Position numbers and translations under genes: made by a program
The notes under the pieces: model-generated
Told to the model about the DNA's origin: nothing
The model's database searches: none
The model's input: the letters and a program-made list of their open reading frames with translations, nothing else
Part shown: positions 12,001 through 18,188 of the stretch, piece after piece
Position numbering within the stretch: position 1 is the stretch's first letter
Layout of the letters: the number at the start of each line of letters is the position of its first letter
Assembly (NCBI GenBank): GCA_016790075.1
Contig: JAEUPP010000050.1
Location: forward strand, 1 to 35,807
Source of the DNA: Rhodanobacteraceae bacterium
GTDB lineage: Bacteria; Pseudomonadota; Gammaproteobacteria; Xanthomonadales; Rhodanobacteraceae
Direction: 5' to 3'
DNA: 35,807 bases

Positions 12001-12167
12001 CTGCGTCGAATTTCCTGCACCTTAACCGGGGGATCACTGTGCCCGCGGCTGCGCAGTCGGTACGTTGCACCGTCACTGTCAGCCGGCAGGCCGGTACGGC
12101 CTTCAACGCGTATCTCGACCGCCTGTTCCTGGGCCCCGATCGGCTGTTTGCCAATGACTTTGAATAA
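3060..12167 (+). CDS. Giant mosaic exoprotein (delta-60, Ig-like, GEVED, DUF11)
   Basis: This 3035-residue secreted protein starts MLSSSFSLCARALGG with a signal peptide, likely cleaved after ALMA. The ATG at 3060 has AGGGGG just upstream; an in-frame TTG at 2958 would put about 34 extra residues before the signal peptide and is rejected. Domains in order: about a dozen delta-60 repeats with LDTSFG-DG-type motifs (residues 30-870); Ig-like segments (870-1065); ten Ig-like repeats of about 98 residues with the SSANPS-FGQ-VTFTATV signature (1070-2055); a GEVED domain starting DYGDAPAPY with DFNNDGDW and DGEVEDYKL (2058-2214); four DUF11 domains (2218-2725); an SbsA-type Ig-like domain with VVFSEAMNAAD (2728-2865); and a C-terminal beta-rich domain ending LFANDFE. 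No enzyme active site is visible. An adhesive or structural surface role is likely. The acidic GEVED segment (DADGDDTNASDDEDG) suggests calcium binding. Confidence 0.9.
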   Translation: MLSSSFSLCARALGGFVAALATSALMASTLNPSGDLDTSYDSDGKVQHNFGTVLVPADSRALVVQPGGKIVVGGGSNNGLYKDYVLTRLNTNGTIDPSFGDGGVTQTDMGFDDRILAMAQNVAGTRFCGGGISGALFGVACYSANGLLDTAFAAPNGFVRENAPAGVNGGSNVGRIEGMTFDRNGRLVAVGWGDFPSGRDWVIRRWNSDGSGDSSFGNQGWVTVDHGGSDRAFDVAIIPGASIAQDIIVVTGTRTTTPNRAVITLLKMDGSLYTTSNQITGTTGKGYFEPGGMTQFRGVAVQSDNDHVVVTGQGNGFLVARYSLSTAGAQVSANLGTDGNDVGFRARIATVGGNERVYVSGTRNSGVDFDVARLPLNLGAAEYNTGTSLSPQSDFAQDLAVDTSNGFVTVAGTTQGNLNTIAVTRYTAAGVLDTNFATDGAYYAAITGGSTDESKAFAVQADGKMIVAGTTFNSSGDYDLLVTRINSDGTRDSANWANATAGWDTRGFVASSAESVSPNSVAIDSNGKAVVVGGTSGTGFTDYFAVRYNANGTLDTGFDSDGIVRGNWGTNSLGKVVAIDASNNVIVGGEITLNGSFKFSRLAASNGAVDNSFGTSGTATVDIVAGQSDVLKAMAIDPGGKIVAAGSCFTGGGSGRFKICLARLNSNGTLDNGFDGDGKVLHNVAGLDSFDLRSMQLLPDLDTPSTTDYKIVVGGQYIQDSPSQSKWLVARFNMDGSADTSFGTNGYRSFTAGPSTYIGAANSVALQHDEKIVVFGESSAPDTQNPGFFLFRQITLARLNWDGSLDTTYGDNGFRYATQGSDPGEAYQGYIYPQSNSVLKGRAIAANFIIAGDFAFTRYREDPAPLSGAGTPDLVAASDSGRSNTDNITNDTTPTFSGSCSEGETIYLLVNGANTQPRTRQVCPAGGVYSLTPSLPGIPRTGYTISAMSQSGIGDSAASGSIQVTVDAEINPAATISVPTAGSNVPLNPTVSGTSEAVADVVVTTSHALAGGCASPNLANGNSNGSGSGNWTCASNFKQGAHTITVKQTDLAGNTDATGVTRSFNVKVATTTSITSSANPSKFGQSVTFTATVAPAGPHNLDIAGTSVRFVEGATTLATVPLDAAGRATYTPAGLGLTVGLHTIQAVYDENAYWLASQDQLVQEVQKADTTTTLASSANPSVFGQPITFTATVAAVAPGAGIPGGTVDFVIDGAAPQNVVLDASGRATLSTAALSVGTHTVVASYNGSTSYNQSSGALSPVQTVNKASTALGLASSSNPSSRGQNLTFTATVLAVVPGAGLPSGTVNFFLDGAATPSGSGTLTAGVATFSISTLAVGTHTLTATYPGDGNFLTSNGTLSPVQTVNKASSTTTLASSLNPSVFGQSVSFTATVAAVAPASDIATGTVDFVIDGGAPQAVTVDANGKATLTTAALSGGGHSVQANYSGDGNLNSSSGMLTGQQQVSRADTATQVSASSNPSSVGQSVSFTATVAAVAPGSGIPAGSVNFVIDGGTPQPVVLDASGQASYSTSSLTVGPHSVAVSYLASTDFNASSANLSPNQVVNRGDTQATLASSANPSQYGQPVTITASIAAVPPAGGTPTGSVTFSVDGGAPGAAVTLTGGQAVLALPTLSVGTHTVVANYSGDAGFNPTSATLSPAQQIDKAATAASLTSTPNPSIRGQNVDFVATVSAVSPGAGIPTGMVQFFLDGAAAPTASVALAGGSATYSSAALALGPHTMAVNYVGDDNFAASTATLAAAQVVNGAPSTTTLSSSLNPSRYGQAVTFTAAVTAPSSPQLPGGSVNFVIDGGTPQPATLDGNARATFTTSNLAAGTHTVVANYAGDANAAASSGTLAPVQTVDPAITSSALVSSANPSSFGQSVTFTASVSTSAPNTPVGTVEFVVDGGSAVPVTLDAAGQATFTTSALSVGTHSVSANYPGSSNYGASSSSLTPQQTVNEAAAAVALQSSQNPSAQGSAVTFTATVTAVAPASGVPAGAVDFVIDGGTPTTVALSAGVATLTTSALTPGTHTVVANYDGSDPRFLTGSATLTPNQNVFPVDYGDAPAPYATRLVNDGARHHMTGPRLGLLVDAEPDGLPSADADGDDTNASDDEDGVSVAAALVPGQNAAATITSSAAAKLDAWIDFNNDGDWLDPGEQIFAATSLAAGANTLSFAVPATTVVNSSVYARFRISTAGGLSFSGFAQDGEVEDYKLTTSPLIDLQVTQAESTDPVVAGSGTGNLVYTISVRNNGPSDASGVVLSEALVLPNGVSLGSAMPSAGTFSAGSWTLGALARNTSATLVLTLTANASATAGSGTVCTTAAVASSTEPRINIGDDSSTECSSVARQVDLVLTQTESIDPVIAGSSANNLVYVLTVANAGPSVASNIAISDLLTLPAGVTLASASPSQGSYTGSSWALGSLANGASATLTLNLSAGPGAASASNAICSAAAVAGLAEPLINPGNDNVTTCTSISRMIDLEVSKTESIDPVGAGSGLANLTHVVSVRNAGPSDASGVVLSELISLPANVVIDSITPSGAGSYASGSWAVGHLAVNTSATLTVKYTVAANAQLGAQVCDTATVTASNEIRVNTGNDAATECTAITRQADLALTKTANVTGIGAGQPLTYTLTVRNAGPADASGVVVTDVLPPALSLVSTSGCSQDPAGAPACTIGTIRSGQTATVAINVMVNANPPAQIVNTASVTATEADPVPANNNASATVSTDVIAPTVSAVDTALATSDQALSNCETVNHRVTGATVVFSEAMNAADANTVANYRLVRAAPTALLATNSCASPPGSDTAIAMAATYDSVLRKSTLSFGGQSISDGVYRLLVCGSLRDLAGNALDGGGGTGTDLLRTFRVDSNNWLRAGHFDTYDVSACSATPWISSVPAAVSVSAAPDVTGSPLSGSAHNTNSTTGFDLEQCAAVPAGQADAVLEADIRVDAIAGTLVSLTPTCRFFSQLACAGSQLSSATAPLLLGPTASNFLHLNRGITVPAAAQSVRCTVTVSRQAGTAFNAYLDRLFLGPDRLFANDFE
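6267..9222 (+). repeat. Ten Ig-like coding repeats of about 295 bp
   Basis: Ten copies of an Ig-like module lie back to back. Each starts near an NPS-xxGQ motif and ends near SPVQTV-N. Unlike the 375-bp repeats at the window start, these differ clearly at both protein and DNA level, so they are older duplications. Typical unit length is about 98 codons. Confidence 0.85.
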
Positions 12168-12235
12168 ATACGCGATTTGACCAAGCACGCAACACGCCCT
12201 GCATTACCGGCAACGAACCGACACGAGGAAGGCAA

Positions 12236-13042
12236 GTGATCAAGCGGCTAGGGTGGTTCACCTGCATGGCACTAGGCATCGTGCTCGCCCCAGCAGCGAG
12301 CGCGATCGAACTGACCTTTCTGCCGCGTAGCGGCGCACATACGCCCGCGACCCCGCCATTGCCATACGGATCGGTGCTGCCGGTGCAATTCGTGCTTGAT
12401 GACAATACCCAGGAGGGGGCTTTCGGGTTTGTCTCCGGAGCCGGCGCAGCGCAATTCCTCTGGTTCAACCGCTTCACCGTACCCAACGCCGTGCTGCCGC
12501 TGCGGCTGGATCAGGTCTGGGTGCTGTTTCCCGCCGGCGCCAACATGGCCGCGGGCAATGCGGTGCAGGTCGTCGTGTATCAGGACAGCGACAGCGATCC
12601 GTCCAACGGTGCGAGCCTGCTCACCCAGTTCAACACCACGGTACAGGCCGCTGACGGAACGACGTTCTCGATCTACAACCTTGCAACGCCGCTGCAGCTG
12701 ATGCAGCCCGGCGATCTCCTGATCGGTGTCATTCCGCGCTTCATCACCACGGGCCAGACCTCGCCAACGAGTCCGGCCGCCGTCGATAACACGGCCAGCG
12801 CCGGCCGTTCGTGGATCGCGGTCTGGAACGGCGATCCACCGGCGCAGCCGACGCTGCCGCCGGATGTGCTGATCACGACCATCGACGCCCTGCAACCCGG
12901 CGGCGGGAACTGGATGATCCGTGCCTTCGGCACACCACTGCCGCGAGTGCCGGTACCGGCTAGCCAGCCGTCATTGCTCGCCCTGCTTGCTACTGCACTG
13001 GTTCTTGCCGGGGCACAGGCCATGCGGCGCCGACAGAACTAG
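12236..13042 (+). CDS. Secreted protein with C-terminal membrane anchor
   Basis: This 268-residue protein starts at GTG 12236, with a strong GAGGAAGG ribosome site 3 nt upstream. The signal peptide is MIKRLGWFTCMALGIVLAP, with likely cleavage after ASA. The mature part is a beta-rich domain I do not recognise. It ends with VPVPASQPSLLALLA, a hydrophobic run and AMRRRQN, a Pro/TM/Arg ending like PEP-CTERM or IPTL-CTERM signals; the same VPVPA start occurs in the anchor of the protein ending at 1938. It follows the giant exoprotein by 68 bp and is probably co-transcribed with it. Its TAG stop overlaps the stop of the convergent usp gene. Function unknown. Confidence 0.85.
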   Translation: MIKRLGWFTCMALGIVLAPAASAIELTFLPRSGAHTPATPPLPYGSVLPVQFVLDDNTQEGAFGFVSGAGAAQFLWFNRFTVPNAVLPLRLDQVWVLFPAGANMAAGNAVQVVVYQDSDSDPSNGASLLTQFNTTVQAADGTTFSIYNLATPLQLMQPGDLLIGVIPRFITTGQTSPTSPAAVDNTASAGRSWIAVWNGDPPAQPTLPPDVLITTIDALQPGGGNWMIRAFGTPLPRVPVPASQPSLLALLATALVLAGAQAMRRRQN

Positions 13043-13857
13043 TGACGCAACAACACCGGCAGACGCGCTTCGGCCAGCACATGGCGGGTGGCGCCGCCGA
13101 GTATCCATTCGCTGAAACGGCTGCGGCCGTAGCCGCCCATCACCAGCAGGTCGGCGCCTTGCACGTGGGCCGCTTCGAGCAAGGCCGCGCCGGCGGCATT
13201 GCCGGATTCCGCAATGCCCAGGATCTCTGCGCTGAGGTCGTGATAAGCGAGGTAGTCGGTCAGGCTGAATGGCGGCAGCCAACCGGTCTCGGCATAGGTT
13301 TCACGCAGTTCGCCACGCAGGATCACGATGCGTCGTGCGCGACGTAGCAAGGGCTGCGCCGCATGAATCGCCCGCAGCGATTCGGCGGTGCCGTTCCAGG
13401 CCAGGGCGATGCAATTGAATTGCGCCGCTCCGCTCCAGTTGACCGGTAGCAGCAGCATCGGCAATCCGCAATGCAACAGGATCTCGCCCAGCCTGGCCTG
13501 TTCGGTGGCGCCGTTCTCGCGCGACAGGATGAGCAGGTCATGCCGGTTGCCCAGGCGCTGCAGGGCGGAGGCTGGTGCACCTTCGGCCACTTGCCAGGCG
13601 GCGCGGACACCGTGGGCTTTCGCCCAGGCGACGAAGCTGTTTGCTTCCTGGCTGGCCTTCAGCTCCTCGGCCCGCGTGCTGGCGACCAGCGTCGCAAAGG
13701 TCTGGTCGACACCGTAGAGCCCATCAGGAATTGCTGGAGCAGGGCATACATGGACGCCGGTAAGCCGGGCATTCAGTTGAGCTGCCAGGCGCGCGGCAAA
13801 ACCGAAGCGGTTTTCCCAGTCACCATAGCCTGTCGAATAGGCGAGCAAGTCATTCAT
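13039..13857 (-). CDS. Tandem-domain universal stress protein (UspA family)
   Basis: This 272-residue protein contains two Usp folds in tandem. The second ends with GGYGRSRFSEWILGG (about residues 241-255), the nucleotide-binding G-2x-G-9x-G motif of ATP-binding Usp proteins. The first domain lacks an obvious copy. Usp proteins are cytoplasmic and help survival under growth arrest, low oxygen or oxidative stress. The ATG at 13857 is chosen over the in-frame ATG at 13902: GGAG lies 9-12 nt upstream of 13857, and 13902 falls inside the predicted promoter spacer. An Anr/Fnr-like box at 13911-13924 is placed exactly as in a class II activated promoter. It is divergent from a second usp gene at 14164. 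Confidence 0.93.
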   Translation of the reverse strand: MNDLLAYSTGYGDWENRFGFAARLAAQLNARLTGVHVCPAPAIPDGLYGVDQTFATLVASTRAEELKASQEANSFVAWAKAHGVRAAWQVAEGAPASALQRLGNRHDLLILSRENGATEQARLGEILLHCGLPMLLLPVNWSGAAQFNCIALAWNGTAESLRAIHAAQPLLRRARRIVILRGELRETYAETGWLPPFSLTDYLAYHDLSAEILGIAESGNAAGAALLEAAHVQGADLLVMGGYGRSRFSEWILGGATRHVLAEARLPVLLRH

Positions 13858-13878
13858 CGCGCTGCTCCAAAGTTGACG

Positions 13879-13924
13879 ATTCACTGTAGTCGCTTTCTGC
13901 ATCTTTGGTATTGACGCGGATCAA
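13879..13924 (-). promoter_or_regulatory. Anr/Fnr-type activated promoter of the minus-strand usp gene
   Basis: On the minus strand TTGATCCGCGTCAA (13911-13924) matches the Fnr/Anr consensus TTGAT-N4-ATCAA in 9 of 10 bases. Exactly 22 nt downstream is TACAGT, a -10-like hexamer (4 of 6). This is the spacing of a class II promoter with the activator centred at -41.5. The predicted start of transcription leaves a leader of about 20 nt containing GGAG before the ATG at 13857. Confidence 0.65.
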
Positions 13925-14002
13925 GCTGAAAGCGCCTTGTTTCGCTGCGCGTTGCGGACATACAAGGCCCGGCAGCACGGTTTGCCGGACGCGTGCGGAC
14001 AG

Positions 14003-14043
14003 TTGATTCAAGTCAATGAGACGCGCGGCAGTCGGCGTAGGCT
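14003..14043 (+). promoter_or_regulatory. Anr/Fnr-type box upstream of the plus-strand usp gene
   Basis: TTGATTCAAGTCAA (14003-14016) matches the Fnr/Anr consensus in 9 of 10 bases and has the same half-site order toward its gene as the box serving the minus-strand usp gene. TAGGCT lies 21 nt downstream (14038-14043) and could be a weak -10. The leader to the ATG at 14164 would then be about 110 nt, so the exact promoter is less certain than the opposite one. Confidence 0.55.
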
Positions 14044-14163
14044 TGCAGATGCCGCCTTTGCCACGACGGCTCTGGCCGGCAGCAGGTCGGTGCTGCCGAT
14101 GAATTCGTGCCGTTGACGTGCAGATGGCTGCAACACCATGTTGGAGTATCAAAAGGAACGCCT

Positions 14164-14652
14164 ATGTATCGACGCTTGTTGTTATGCACGGACGGCTCCG
14201 ACCGCGCGCAGCAGGCCGCGCGCGACGGACTCAAGCTGGCGGCGGCGCTGCATGCGTCCACCGTGGCGCTACTGGTCTCCCCGCCGTTTGAGCCACCAGC
14301 TGGCTATGAAACGACACCGCTGGCAGAACAGATCCTGCGCCATGAGCGATCGAGCAAGCTGGCGGCAAGCCGTGCGCTGGACGCCATCACCCGGCGTGCA
14401 AAAGTCCTGGGCGTGACCTGCAAGGCGTTGCACATCGGCCGCTATCCGCCTGCAGAAACCATCGTTGACACCGCATTGAAGGAACGCTGCGACCTGATCG
14501 TGCTGGGCTCACACGGCCACGGCGCCCTGAGCCAGCTGCTGCTTGGATCCGTGACCACACGGGTCGCGGCAACCTGCACCGTCCCGGTGCTGATTGTGCG
14601 CACGCCGGTCGCAGCGACGCGGCGCAGCCGGTCGCCTCGCCTCGGGACGTAA
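14164..14652 (+). CDS. Single-domain universal stress protein (UspA family)
   Basis: This 162-residue protein begins MYRRLLLCTDGSDRAQ, the usual first strand and ATP-contacting Asp of Usp folds. It carries GSHGHGALSQLLLGS (G115, G118, G128, S129), a full G-2x-G-9x-G-S nucleotide-binding motif, so ATP binding is expected. The ATG at 14164 has AAAAGGA 6 nt upstream; an in-frame GTG at 14107 lacks such a site. It stands opposite a tandem Usp gene and probably responds to the same oxygen-linked signal through the box at 14003-14016. The C-terminal tail (TRRSRSPRLGT) is basic and slightly long. Confidence 0.93.
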   Translation: MYRRLLLCTDGSDRAQQAARDGLKLAAALHASTVALLVSPPFEPPAGYETTPLAEQILRHERSSKLAASRALDAITRRAKVLGVTCKALHIGRYPPAETIVDTALKERCDLIVLGSHGHGALSQLLLGSVTTRVAATCTVPVLIVRTPVAATRRSRSPRLGT

Positions 14653-14716
14653 CGGCTTCGCGCCCGGCACCGCATAGCGCGGGGCAGGTGGCGATACCGT
14701 TCCAATGCTGCGCCTC

Positions 14717-14754
14717 CTGCGTCAAGACTTGCGGGTTACAGACGCATGTTTTTT
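14717..14754 (+). terminator. Possible weak terminator after usp
   Basis: TGCGTC and GACGCA can pair (6 bp) around a loop of about 17 nt, followed closely by TTTTTT. The T-run is good but the stem is weak and the loop long. It lies about 70 nt past the usp stop. Confidence 0.3.
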
Positions 14755-15132
14755 CACATCGTGGTCGACGACAACACAAACAACTCGGTGGTCTCCGAAG
14801 CCGTGTGCTTGCGTTGGATGCAGTAGAGGTCCCGGTCGGTGCCGACGGCGAAGGCCCAGTGGGAGTTGCTTTCTTCCAGGGCTGTGCCGGTCTGCAGGGA
14901 AAAACTGGCGTAGTTCGATGCCGAGGTCAGGATCTGCACTTCGGTAGTGCCTGTGCCGGTATCCCAGCGGCGGATGGCGTAGAGGTCGCGGTTGGTCGCG
15001 AGGCCGAATCCCAGTGTTCGTCAGTGGGGTGCAACGCGGTGCCGGTTTGCAGTGAGAACTGCTGGTAGTTCGTTCTGACTAGCGGTTCGGGCGGGCGTTT
15101 CGGTGCCGCTCTTGCTGCAGGCGTCCGCTGCC
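14754..15132 (-). pseudogene. Decayed secreted repeat-protein gene
   Basis: The minus strand encodes two copies of a motif, NY-xx-FSLQTGTAL then HW-FA-xxx-RDLY-I-R then TTEV-ILTSAS, spread over different frames. From the TGA at 14754-14756 back to about 15006 one frame is clean. There a single base is missing inside the HW-x-F codons, because the downstream copy reads HWAFAVGTDRDLY without a break. A second frame change lies near 15070, and farther upstream the match fades. No start codon or signal peptide remains. From memory, this repeat type (SGTG-TEV-VL, NYQSF-LQTGTAL) occurs in VCBS-like secreted repeat proteins. The 3' end FVLSSTTM may be the natural C-terminus. Confidence 0.6.
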
Positions 15133-15300
15133 GTTGTTGGTGCGGCATCAAAACGGCGCAATTACTTCGATGAGCACCGCAGAATTGCTCGGGCATTGGG
15201 GGCGAAGGGCCAAACCAGCGGCCACAGCTGCTTGGCAGTCCCGACGCCAACGGCCATACGGCAGTCGCCGGACGGGAGATTGGCGACGTATTTCCCCGGA

Positions 15301-15331
15301 TGCACCGCGGCCTGGATCAGGCCGCGGTGCA
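15301..15331. terminator. Strong perfect hairpin downstream of the TonB receptor gene
   Basis: Arms of 14 bp (15301-15314 and 15318-15331) pair perfectly around the loop GAT. It lies about 70 bp past the stop of the minus-strand receptor gene. No T-run follows on either strand, so it is either a terminator that does not need a U-tract or an mRNA 3' stabilising hairpin. The rest of 15133-15401 shows no gene I can support. Confidence 0.45.
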
Positions 15332-15401
15332 AATTCACTTCGGGAAACAGCCCTGTTCAGCCGATTCGACAGCGGGGCAGGGTACTGCCACCGCATCGAA
15401 C

Positions 15402-17984
15402 TCAGAACTTCCAGCCTACACGTGCGTAGTAGAAGCCGCCGTTGAAGCCATACGGCGAATGCACCGGGTACTTGGCACCCGCGACCGGAGCGCCCCAGGG
15501 GTTGTCGTCTGGCGTCTTGTCGAACACGTTCTGTGCACCGATGCGGACGAAGAGGCCCGAGTCCCACTTCCAGCCGGTTTCAATGTCGACCGTGACTGCG
15601 CTGTCCTCGTAGATCGGCAGGCCGCCGTCCGCGATACTGACCACGTCGCTGTCGAGATGGTCTTCGTACCACGAACCGTAGTAGTTGACCCGTACCAGCA
15701 AGTCCCACACCTCGCGGTGATGGTGGATGGAGAAGTAGCCCTTGGTGCTGGGCAGCGACTCCTTGAGTTTCTTGATGCGCGCCTCGCTGATGATGCCCGG
15801 CGTGAAGTCCTTGACCTCGGTGTCGTTCCAGTTGAACGCGGCGGTGTAGCTGGTTTCGCCGCCGAAATGATCGGTGTCGACGCTGGCAACGAGGTCAATA
15901 CCCTGGGTCGTGGTGTCGAAATCGTTGACGAAGAAGCCCACACGGCTGATCGACGCCGCCTGGACGACGCCAGCTGCAATCAGCGCAGCGCGGTCTGCCG
16001 CAGTGATCGTGAAATCGGTACTGCGCGCGATGCGATCGTCGACGTTGATGTGGTAGTAGTCGGCCGTGAGGTTCCACGGACCATTGGTCCAGACCAGACC
16101 CAGCGATGCGTTCTCGGATTCCTCGGGTGTAAGCGGCTCGGCACCGTAGAATGCAGCGATCCGGTTCGTCGGCGGCAGCGTCGCCGTGTCACGCAGCTCA
16201 CCGTCAATGAAGGCGGTGGTGATCTGGCTCACGTTCGCCTGGCCCGGCGTTGGTGCGCGGAAACCCGTGCTGAGTGCGCCGCGCAACGCCCAGTTGGAGT
16301 TGAAGTCGTAGCGGCCCGTCAGCTTCCAGTTCGAGGTGCTGCCGAAATCTTCGTAGTCCTCGTAGCGCACGGCACCGGCGACGAGGAACTTGTCGGTGAC
16401 CTGCGATTCAAGATCCGCGTAGACCGCCCAGCTGTCGCGGCCGAACTCGCCGGCAGTCTGCTGGTTGAATCCGGGAAAACCATTCGATCCGATGCTAAAG
16501 CCCTGTTGTGTCAGCGGCCCGATTGCGGTCGACGCGGCATCACCGGCGCCGATGCGGAATTCCTCGCGGCGCCACTCGGTGCCCAGGGCCAGGTTGAAGC
16601 GATCGAAGGACTTGCGCAGGTCGAAGTTGAACATGTGCTCGGTCTGTTCGTTCGAGCCCGGATGGAAAACATACCCGGCCGGCTGGTTCGGTCCCAGTGA
16701 TGCGTTGACCGTATTGCGCATCGTGAAATCGATTTCGTTGTTGCCGTACGAGCCGCTGAAATCCCAGTACCAGTCGTTACCCCACATGCCCTTGATGCCG
16801 GCGGTGAGGCCGAGGTCTTTCATTTCGCCGCCGAACCGTGGCGTGAAGCCGCCGGTGAAGACGTTGAGGAAGGTGAAGCAGTTGCTTGGCAGCGCTGCAA
16901 CCTGTCCGGCTACGGTCGCGTACGGAATGAGATTGCCCGCGGCGTTGCGCAGCGCAATCGTCGGGCAGGAGGATGCGTTGCCATTCAGCGCGCCGACCAG
17001 CAGCGTCTGGCCGCCGTCATTGGAATACACGCCGGCACGTGCAGTCGGGTTGCGATAGTAGAAGCCGCCTTCCGTCTCGCGCTTGGACAGGTTGCCGAAG
17101 CCATAGATTTCGACGTTTTCACCCTTCCAGCCAAAGTTTCCGACGAACTTGTGATCGCTCTTGACCTCCGGCGAACCCCAGATCTGTGCCGGGTTTGGCA
17201 CGTTCGGGTAACCCGCGGCTATGGCTGCCGCCGCATCGTCGCGCTGCACGCTGCGCGAGGTCGGGTCAGCTTCGCGCCATTCGGCAGTGAGGGTCGCAAA
17301 GCCGTCGGGACCGAGCGGGAAACCGATCTGGCCGTCGACCTGTTTCGAGAGTCCGTCGCCATCGTAGTGTTCGCCGCCGAAGATCTCGACCTGGCCGCCT
17401 TGATTCAGGCGTTTCAGTCCGAAATTGATGACGCCGGCGATGGCGTCGGAACCATATTGCGCAGCCGCACCGTCGCGCAGCACTTCGACCTGATCGAGCG
17501 CCAGGGAGGGGAATACGGAGATGTCGACACCCTGGGAACCGTCGGACAGGCCGTGACCGAGGAAGGTGATGACGGCCGAGCGGTGGCGGCGCTTGCCATT
17601 GACGAGAATCAGGGTGTTGTCCGGCGGCAGGCCGCGCAAGTTCGCAGGCCGGATCAGCGTTGCGGCGTCGTCGATCGGGATCGTGCTGACGTTGAACGAC
17701 GGTACAACCACCTTGAGTGCATCAAGCACATCGGTAGAGCCCTGATTGTGCAGCTCTTCCGCCTTGATGATGTCGATAGGCACGGCCGAATCGGTTGCGG
17801 TGCGCGCCGTGCCGCGGGTGCCGAGTACCGAAACGGTCTCGAGCGTTTGTGTGTCTTCGTCGTCGCTAGACTGCGCCTGCTGTGCGAGCGCGGTGGTACT
17901 GAGGACCAGGGCTAGGCTTCCGAGTGCCGTTCTTACTCCGACCGCGAGACTATTCATTACGAATACGCGCTTTGAAGACTTCAT
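15402..17984 (-). CDS. TonB-dependent outer-membrane receptor
   Basis: This 860-residue protein imports a ligand across the outer membrane using TonB-ExbBD energy. It has a signal peptide (cleavage after ALA at 34), a TonB-box-like stretch LETVSVLG (48-55), and a plug domain with IRPANLRGLPPDNTLILVNG, the QVEVLRDGAAAQYGSDAIAG motif and VINF. A long 22-strand barrel follows, ending in ARVGWKF with the terminal Phe needed for barrel assembly. The ATG at 17984 has GGAGGG upstream. The length is normal for the family. The substrate cannot be told: the receptor resembles the broad group with LVNGKRRHRSA plugs, and no siderophore or sugar genes lie beside it. It is transcribed alone. Confidence 0.96.
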   Translation of the reverse strand: MKSSKRVFVMNSLAVGVRTALGSLALVLSTTALAQQAQSSDDEDTQTLETVSVLGTRGTARTATDSAVPIDIIKAEELHNQGSTDVLDALKVVVPSFNVSTIPIDDAATLIRPANLRGLPPDNTLILVNGKRRHRSAVITFLGHGLSDGSQGVDISVFPSLALDQVEVLRDGAAAQYGSDAIAGVINFGLKRLNQGGQVEIFGGEHYDGDGLSKQVDGQIGFPLGPDGFATLTAEWREADPTSRSVQRDDAAAAIAAGYPNVPNPAQIWGSPEVKSDHKFVGNFGWKGENVEIYGFGNLSKRETEGGFYYRNPTARAGVYSNDGGQTLLVGALNGNASSCPTIALRNAAGNLIPYATVAGQVAALPSNCFTFLNVFTGGFTPRFGGEMKDLGLTAGIKGMWGNDWYWDFSGSYGNNEIDFTMRNTVNASLGPNQPAGYVFHPGSNEQTEHMFNFDLRKSFDRFNLALGTEWRREEFRIGAGDAASTAIGPLTQQGFSIGSNGFPGFNQQTAGEFGRDSWAVYADLESQVTDKFLVAGAVRYEDYEDFGSTSNWKLTGRYDFNSNWALRGALSTGFRAPTPGQANVSQITTAFIDGELRDTATLPPTNRIAAFYGAEPLTPEESENASLGLVWTNGPWNLTADYYHINVDDRIARSTDFTITAADRAALIAAGVVQAASISRVGFFVNDFDTTTQGIDLVASVDTDHFGGETSYTAAFNWNDTEVKDFTPGIISEARIKKLKESLPSTKGYFSIHHHREVWDLLVRVNYYGSWYEDHLDSDVVSIADGGLPIYEDSAVTVDIETGWKWDSGLFVRIGAQNVFDKTPDDNPWGAPVAGAKYPVHSPYGFNGGFYYARVGWKF

Positions 17985-18188
17985 CTGAGTTCCCTCCGTG
18001 ACGATATGGTTAATCAGCAGGCGCTATGCACCCGCCCGAACTGCCGGGCCCCGCCCGATTACACATTCTTAACAGAGCCTGAGGCCTCCCGGCAAATTTG
18101 GCAACTGTGTGTTCAGCGGCGAATGTTTTGGTCTAAGCTCCGGCGGCTTTCCTGACCTCCCGCTTCCCAGCCATCGACCTTGATCCCG
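17985..18188. other. Divergent intergenic region, receptor and GNAT genes
   Basis: This 204-bp region must hold the promoter of the TonB receptor gene on the minus strand and that of the GNAT gene on the plus strand. On the minus strand an AT-richer patch (GTTAAGAATGTGTAAT, around 18057-18072) could hold the -10 box, but no convincing -35 partner is seen. No Fur-like palindrome was recognised. Confidence 0.35.

Noticed and set aside
13858-13902. Earlier ATG for the minus-strand usp gene at 13902
   Set aside because: It lies between the Anr/Fnr box and the predicted -10, upstream of the likely transcript start. The ATG at 13857 has GGAG.
14687-15445. Several plus-strand open frames of 100-130 codons between usp and the TonB receptor
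   Set aside because: They are antisense to the decayed repeat gene or overlap the hairpin region; none has a domain, and codon use is unlike the neighbours.
15300-16700. 466-codon plus-strand open frame opposite the TonB receptor
   Set aside because: It is antisense to the barrel-coding region; the receptor is intact and has a strong ribosome site.
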